A stretch of DNA of 64,000 bases from Tenacibaculum soleae (GTDB lineage Bacteria; Bacteroidota; Bacteroidia; Flavobacteriales; Flavobacteriaceae): positions 1,134,047 to 1,198,046 of the forward strand of contig NZ_MAKX01000001.1 in NCBI RefSeq assembly GCF_001693415.1. The letters are read 5' to 3'. Below the pieces are notes generated by a model. The model was not told the origin of the DNA. It saw nothing but the letters and a program-made list of their open reading frames with translations, and did not search any database. Below, piece after piece: positions 58,701 to 64,000 of the stretch. The position numbers and the translations under genes were made by a program. The number at the start of each line of letters is the position of its first letter. The stretch's first letter is position 1.

Positions 58701-59248
58701 ATTTAAGTCGTCCTATAGATTTTACGGATTTTTTATCCTATAAATTATATCCAAAAGTATTTACAGAGGCTTACAATAAGCATTTAAAATACGATAGTTT
58801 ACTAAACCTTCCAACTAAGAATTTTTTCTATGGAATGGAAAGAGGTGAAGAAATCATTGTCGAATTAGATAAAGGTAAAACCTTGTTAATTACGTTAGAT
58901 TCTGTAGGAAGACCAAATGAAGACGGAATGGTGAAAGTTTACTTTAAAGTAAATGGACAAGGTAGAACAGTTTTAATAAAAGATGAGTCAATAAAGATTG
59001 ATAAAGTAGCACACGTTAAAGCTAATAAAAGTGAACCAAAAGAAATTGGAGCACCGTTGCAAGGAATGTTGTCAACAATATTGGTTAAAAAAGGAGAAAA
59101 AGTAAGTAAAAATCAGCCTTTATTTATTATTGAAGCGATGAAAATGGAAACTACAATTACGGCAAATGAAGAAGGAGTAGTTCAAGAGCTTATTTTAAAA
59201 GCAGGGATTATGGTAAATTCAGAAGATTTAGTGTTAAAACTAACGTAA
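55796..59248 (+). CDS. pyc: Pyruvate carboxylase
   Basis: This anaplerotic biotin enzyme makes oxaloacetate from pyruvate, bicarbonate and ATP. The full-length alpha4 form has 1150 residues. Biotin carboxylase covers about 1-450 (KVLVANRGEIAIRIFRA, MLKAASGGGGRGMR, EVNPRVQVEHTVTE). Carboxyltransferase covers about 530-810 (FTDTTMRDAHQSLLATRMRT with the metal-binding Asp, AIKDMAGLLKP, HLHTHDTSS). The PYC tetramer and allosteric region follows. The C-terminal biotin carboxyl carrier domain has the biotinylated K1116 in EAMKMET. All motifs are intact. It is monocistronic and ends at a terminator. Confidence 0.97.
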   Translation: MKIKKVLVANRGEIAIRIFRACTEINVKTVGVYTFEDRYSLHRYKADESYQIGENNEPLKPYLNIDELIRVALESGVDAIHPGYGFLSENANLAQKCEDNGIVFIGPKVSVLKSLGDKITAKKVAVANNIPIIRSNENPLVDIETALSEAEKIGYPIMLKAASGGGGRGMRVIRNDDELKKAFVESKREALNAFGDDTVFLEKYVENPKHIEIQIVADNFGNTVHLFERDCSVQRRYQKVIEFAPSFDLNQDTKDALYKYAINICKAVNYNNIGTVEFLVDDDGSIYFIEVNPRVQVEHTVTEVVTNIDLIKTQLFIAGGYKLADQQIKIPNQEAVKVNGYALQCRITTEDPQNDFKPDYGEITTYRSASGFGIRLDAGSVYQGAIISPFFDSMLVKVTANSRTLDGACRKVRRALAEFRIRGVKTNMPFLDNILKHDTFRKGAVTVNFIKQNPDLFNFKAPRNRATKLVTYLGDVIVNGNSDVKKIDTTKTFVKPIVPKFDANAAYPKGTKDLLTELGPDKFSQWLKNEKKVHFTDTTMRDAHQSLLATRMRTYDMLKVAEGYAKNNPNIFSMEVWGGATFDVCMRFLQENPWERLQLLRKAMPNVLLQMLLRGSNGVGYKAYSDNLIESFVQQSWENGVDIFRIFDSLNWMKSIAPCIEHVRNKTQGLAEASICYTGDILNPKNTKYNLKYYTSLAKDIENAGAHILAIKDMAGLLKPYAAYELVSALKEEINIPIHLHTHDTSSIQSATYLKAIEAGVDVVDVALGGLSGLTSQPNFNSVAEMMKFNERENDLNIDSLNEYSNYWGAVREYYYPFESGLKAGSGEVFKHEIPGGQYSNLKPQAQALGLEDRFHEITKMYGDVNLLFGDIVKVTPSSKVVGDMAQYLVSNNLTVQDVLERGDTISFPQSVVSFFKGDLGQPVGGFPKDLQKLILKDDTPYTDRPNAHIAPLDIEAEYEDFKKIFENDLSRPIDFTDFLSYKLYPKVFTEAYNKHLKYDSLLNLPTKNFFYGMERGEEIIVELDKGKTLLITLDSVGRPNEDGMVKVYFKVNGQGRTVLIKDESIKIDKVAHVKANKSEPKEIGAPLQGMLSTILVKKGEKVSKNQPLFIIEAMKMETTITANEEGVVQELILKAGIMVNSEDLVLKLT

Positions 59249-59267
59249 AAGTTTTTGTTTCTGATAT

Positions 59268-59297
59268 AAAAACCTTGCGTTAGTAAGGTTTTTTTTG
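59268..59297 (+). terminator. Terminator of pyc
   Basis: AAAACCTT / AAGGTTTT around an 8-base loop (GCGTTAGT), then a run of T. It starts about 20 bases after the stop. The 220 bases after it, up to gyrB, show only the gyrB promoter. Confidence 0.82.
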
Positions 59298-59446
59298 TTT
59301 TTGTCATTTTTTTTTAAGGTAAATCTTGTCAATTTGTAAAACAAGGTGCTTTTTAACGTGTTTAAGGCGGTTTTGTTTTTTAGGGTGAAAAAATAAATAT
59401 AAAAATTATATTAAAGCAAAAGCTTTTATTTAAGGTCTTAAAATTG

Positions 59447-59454
59447 TAAGTTTG
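59447..59454 (+). promoter_or_regulatory. -7 box of gyrB
   Basis: TAAGTTTG matches TAnnTTTG, 63 bases before the ATG at 59518. No TTG is seen at the usual -33 distance. Confidence 0.5.
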
Positions 59455-59463
59455 TTAGGTTAA

Positions 59464-61455
<1,992 letters not shown>

Positions 61456-61476
61456 CAATATCTTAATAATAAAATT

Positions 61477-61511
61477 AAAAAGCTCAATCTTAAAAGATTG
61501 AGCTTTTTTTA
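61477..61511 (+). terminator. Terminator of gyrB
   Basis: AAAAGCTCAATCTT / AAGATTGAGCTTTT with a tiny loop, followed by a T-run. It lies 22 bases after the stop. Confidence 0.9.
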
Positions 61512-61519
61512 TACATTTG
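61512..61519 (+). promoter_or_regulatory. -7 box of the DUF6588 gene
   Basis: TACATTTG matches the consensus and directly abuts the gyrB terminator. It lies 22 bases before the ATG at 61542. Confidence 0.55.
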
Positions 61520-61541
61520 TTAAAAATAAAAATGTAATAAC

Positions 61542-62564
61542 ATGAAAAAAATTACTTTATCACTATTGGCAGTTTTTGGTTTGATGTTTAATGTAAGTGC
61601 TCAAGACGGACCAGAAGGAATGTTATTTGCAGACTCAGAAGACACTAATCGTTTAATAAACGCATACATGAACCCAGCAATGAAGGGGCTGGTTTATGGA
61701 ATGAGTAATGGTTGGTATCATACGGCTAAAGTTCACAAAAAATTTGGATTCGACATTACCATAGGTGTTAGTGGAGCTACTGCACCTTCAAAAGAAGAAA
61801 TGTTTTCTTTATCTAACTTAAAATCTATAAATCAAGCTACAGGCGGAGGGATAACTTCAGCTACAGTAGTAGGTTCTGAGAATGACGGTAGTAATGCAAC
61901 AGTAACATTTCAAGAAAATGGAATAACTTATACAGGAACTTTTGAAATGCCTGGAGGAGTTAAAGAAAGTTTACCATTAGACTTTGTTCCTGCACCAGCA
62001 ATACAGGCAAGTTTAGGATTGCCTTTTAAATCGGAAGTGATTTTACGTTTTGTACCTAAGGTTGGAGAAGATGATGTAAAAGGGAGCTTGTTTGGTATTG
62101 GGCTTAAAAAAGAGATAACTAGTTGGTTTGGTCCTTTAGATAAATTACCACTTCACGTATCTATATTAGCAGCATACACAACAATGGGGGTTGATTATGA
62201 TATAAAAGATGAAAATACAAGCGATAATATTGCTATCGAAAATGGAAAAATAGATTTTGATTTAAATTCTTATACAGTTCAAGCAATTGCTTCGTTAAAC
62301 TTTCCAATCATTAATGTTTATGGAGGTGTTGGGTATACAGGAGGTTCATCAAGTGTAGACATGTTAGGTAAATATACATTATCATACAATGCCTCTTTAA
62401 ATCAAAGAGTTCTTAATGACCCTTTAAATTTAGATTCTAATACTGGCAGATTTAACGCAACTATAGGTACACGGTTAAGTTTAGGTTTCTTTAAAATATT
62501 TGGAAGTTATACAATGCAAGAATATAATTCTGTAAATGCAGGTATTGCTTTTAGCTTTAGATAA
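61542..62564 (+). CDS. DUF6588-type outer-membrane beta-barrel protein
   Basis: This 340-residue exported protein has a signal peptide (1-20, ending VSAQ). The opening is GPEGMLFADSEDTNRLINAYMNPAMKG, which I associate with the flavobacterial DUF6588 family. Many amphipathic strands and a terminal aromatic (IAFSFR) fit an outer-membrane barrel. The central block EVILRFVPKV and IGLKKEITSW is typical. Function is unknown. It has its own promoter and terminator between gyrB and mdh. Confidence 0.8.
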   Translation: MKKITLSLLAVFGLMFNVSAQDGPEGMLFADSEDTNRLINAYMNPAMKGLVYGMSNGWYHTAKVHKKFGFDITIGVSGATAPSKEEMFSLSNLKSINQATGGGITSATVVGSENDGSNATVTFQENGITYTGTFEMPGGVKESLPLDFVPAPAIQASLGLPFKSEVILRFVPKVGEDDVKGSLFGIGLKKEITSWFGPLDKLPLHVSILAAYTTMGVDYDIKDENTSDNIAIENGKIDFDLNSYTVQAIASLNFPIINVYGGVGYTGGSSSVDMLGKYTLSYNASLNQRVLNDPLNLDSNTGRFNATIGTRLSLGFFKIFGSYTMQEYNSVNAGIAFSFR

Positions 62565-62587
62565 GCAACACTAAAAATAAGATAGAT

Positions 62588-62618
62588 AAAACCTCGTTGA
62601 AATTTCAATGAGGTTTTG
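62588..62618 (+). terminator. Terminator of the DUF6588 gene
   Basis: AAACCTCGTTGAAA / TTTCAATGAGGTTT, with one G:U pair, followed by TTTTGTTTTT. Confidence 0.85.
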
Positions 62619-62642
62619 TTTTTATATCCATAGTCAAATCGT

Positions 62643-62650
62643 TATTTTTG
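62643..62650 (+). promoter_or_regulatory. -7 box of mdh
   Basis: TATTTTTG matches TAnnTTTG, 41 bases before the ATG. A TTTG at 62615-62618 is 24 bases upstream, longer than the usual spacing. Confidence 0.5.
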
Positions 62651-62691
62651 TGCAACTTAAATTAATCATCACAATTAAATAGATAAAAAAA

Positions 62692-63618
62692 ATGAAAGTA
62701 ACAGTTGTAGGAGCAGGTGCTGTAGGTGCAAGTTGTGCAGAGTACATTGCAATTAAAAATTTCGCATCAGAAGTTGTATTAGTAGATATTAAGGAAGGTT
62801 TTGCTGAAGGTAAAGCAATGGATTTAATGCAAACAGCTTCTTTAAATGGTTTTGATACTAAAATTACAGGTACTACTGGTGATTATAGTAAAACTGCAGG
62901 TTCGGATGTTTGTGTAATTACTTCAGGTATTGCTCGTAAACCAGGTATGTCTCGTGACGAGTTGTTGGGAATCAATGCAGGTATTGTAAAAACGGTAGCT
63001 TCTAGTTTAGTAGCAGAATCACCTAATACAATTATCATTGTGGTTTCTAATCCAATGGATACTATGACTTATTTAGTACATAAAGCAACTGGATTACCTA
63101 AAAATAGAATTATTGGTATGGGTGGAGCTTTAGATTCTGCTCGTTTTAAATATCGTTTAGCAGAAGCTTTAGGAGCGCCTATTTCTGATGTAGATGGAAT
63201 GGTTATTGGAGGGCATTCAGATAAAGGAATGGTTCCTTTAACGCGTTTAGCTACTCGTAACTCTGTACCAGTTTCTGAATTTTTATCAGAGGAAAGGTTA
63301 GAACAAGTAAAACAAGATACTAAAGTTGGTGGAGCAACTTTAACAGGTTTATTAGGTACTTCTGCGTGGTATGCACCAGGAGCAGCGGTTTCAGGGATGG
63401 TACAAGCGATTGCTTGTGATACTAAGAAAATATTTCCATGTTCAACTTTATTAGATGGTGAATACGGATTATCAGATTTATGTATTGGAGTTCCTGTTGT
63501 TTTAGGTAAAGATGGAATTGAAAGTATTGTAACAATTAATTTATCTGATGCAGAAAAAGAACACTTAACGGCATCAGCTGAAGCTGTTAAAAATAACAAT
63601 GCTGCTTTAAATTTATAG
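62692..63618 (+). CDS. mdh: Malate dehydrogenase, LDH-like type
   Basis: Mdh interconverts malate and oxaloacetate with NAD+ in the TCA cycle. The 308-residue protein is of the lactate-dehydrogenase-like bacterial MDH group. NAD-binding VVGAGAVGASCAEY is at the N-terminus, acidic VDIKEG follows strand 2, and the mobile-loop arginines are in ARKPGMSRDELL. VVSNPMDTMTYL, MGGALDSARFKYRL and the catalytic His in GGHSDKGMVPL follow. It complements pyruvate carboxylase nearby, but each has its own transcript. Confidence 0.96.
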   Translation: MKVTVVGAGAVGASCAEYIAIKNFASEVVLVDIKEGFAEGKAMDLMQTASLNGFDTKITGTTGDYSKTAGSDVCVITSGIARKPGMSRDELLGINAGIVKTVASSLVAESPNTIIIVVSNPMDTMTYLVHKATGLPKNRIIGMGGALDSARFKYRLAEALGAPISDVDGMVIGGHSDKGMVPLTRLATRNSVPVSEFLSEERLEQVKQDTKVGGATLTGLLGTSAWYAPGAAVSGMVQAIACDTKKIFPCSTLLDGEYGLSDLCIGVPVVLGKDGIESIVTINLSDAEKEHLTASAEAVKNNNAALNL

Positions 63619-63642
63619 ATAGTTTTTGTTGTAGTAACATAA

Positions 63643-63678
63643 AAAAACCTGTGTAGTTTTAACTATACAGGTTTTTTA
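63643..63678 (+). terminator. Terminator of mdh
   Basis: AACCTGTGTAGTT / AACTATACAGGTT (one G:U), flanked by A- and T-runs. Confidence 0.88.
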
Positions 63679-63783
63679 TTTAAAAAAAAAATAATTTTTT
63701 GTAAGGCTTTGTAAGAAATAGCGTCTTATGTAAAAGAGAAGCATACATAGTGTTTCTTTTTCATAGTTTTTCATAGCAATTTT

Positions 63784-63814
63784 CCCACTTCATTCGTGAA
63801 GTGGGTTATTTTTT
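63784..63814. terminator. Hairpin between mdh and ftsE
   Basis: CCCACTTCA-TTCG-TGAAGTGGG is a perfect 9-pair stem with an UUCG-type loop. It is followed on the plus strand by TTATTTTTT. It lies past the stop of the minus-strand ftsE, where the T-run is poorer, so it serves mostly to insulate the two convergent genes. Confidence 0.7.
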
Positions 63815-63823
63815 ACTTAAAAA

Positions 63824-64000
63824 CTACACTGTTTGTTGTACTACTTCAAACAACTCTCCGCCTTCACATTTAATTGTTTTTTGCTTAAATTTTACAATTA
63901 ACTGATAGTCATGTGTAGCCATTAAAATAGTTTTTCCGCTTTTGTGAATTTCATTTAATAGCTGCATTACTTCTAAAGATGTTTTAGGGTCTAAATTTCC
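63824..64000 (-). CDS. ftsE: Cell-division ATPase FtsE, C-terminal fragment
   Basis: The last 58 residues of an ABC ATPase enter from the right edge. GNLDP is the end of Walker B/D-loop (DEPTGNLDP). MATHDYQLI contains the switch histidine and is characteristic of Bacteroidota FtsE. The tail KTIKCEGGELFEVVQ also fits. FtsE works with FtsX at the septum to control peptidoglycan hydrolases. The start and ftsX are outside the window. Confidence 0.85.
   Translation of the reverse strand, partial: GNLDPKTSLEVMQLLNEIHKSGKTILMATHDYQLIVKFKQKTIKCEGGELFEVVQQTV

Noticed and set aside
63069..63599. A 176-residue minus-strand ORF opposite mdh
   Set aside because: It is a shadow frame of a conserved, motif-complete malate dehydrogenase.

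Overview
The window is a stretch of ordinary, strongly A+T-rich chromosome from a member of the Bacteroidota, most likely a marine flavobacterium of the Tenacibaculum/Polaribacter type. That placement is inference from protein style and signals. The supports are promoters with the Bacteroidota -7 box TAnnTTTG instead of an E. coli -10 box, almost no Shine-Dalgarno sequences, TonB receptors with a carboxypeptidase-regulatory-like N-domain, LytTR signalling, DUF3127, DUF4625 and DUF6588 proteins, and dispersed intergenic palindromes. I see no phage, insertion sequence, CRISPR array or rRNA.

Layout. 1-5.7 kb: end of a VWA protein, a LytS/LytT-type two-component pair, a gamma-carbonic anhydrase, a basic periplasmic protein and an EEP-family hydrolase. 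5.7-13.7 kb: two tandem tRNA-Phe genes, then coaX followed by an envelope-biogenesis run (beta-barrel protein, TPR protein, LptC, small membrane protein, DUF21/CBS protein, PpiD-like foldase). 13.7-16.8 kb: a 38-residue membrane protein, lpdA and a glycosyltransferase. 16.8-24.7 kb: a seven-gene minus-strand cluster with a His/Cys-rich small protein, a TonB receptor, two DUF4625 lipoproteins, an ABC ATPase and two DUF3526-type permeases. It looks like a metal-acquisition system, and a Fur-box-like site overlaps its promoter. 24.8-36.5 kb: M3 peptidase, purE/purK, a degenerate Rieske-like lipoprotein, greA with a hairpin leader, HIT protein, sensor kinase, flavin reductase, DUF3127, YehS-like, a VTT-domain membrane protein, an FAD dehydrogenase and aat. 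36.5-44.9 kb: an orphan zinc-finger/HNH-like gene, a Baeyer-Villiger-type monooxygenase paired with a CocE/NonD hydrolase, an M61 peptidase and a YgiQ radical SAM protein. 44.9-52.3 kb: the complete trpEGDCFBA operon plus a GNAT gene, controlled by a leader peptide with three consecutive Trp codons and an attenuator. 52.3-53.8 kb: a cobalamin riboswitch in front of a single BtuG-like lipoprotein gene. 53.9-64 kb: asnB, pyruvate carboxylase, gyrB, a DUF6588 protein, malate dehydrogenase and the 3' end of ftsE.

The genes work together mostly as housekeeping: central carbon (pyc, mdh, lpdA), amino acids (trp, asnB), purines, envelope assembly and nutrient uptake. Novelty lies mainly in regulation and in the metal cluster. 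The notable signals are the WWW leader peptide, the B12-controlled lone BtuG-like protein, leaderless start arrangements, hairpins in the greA, pyc and lpdA leaders, and palindromic repeats filling five of the six junctions of the trp operon.
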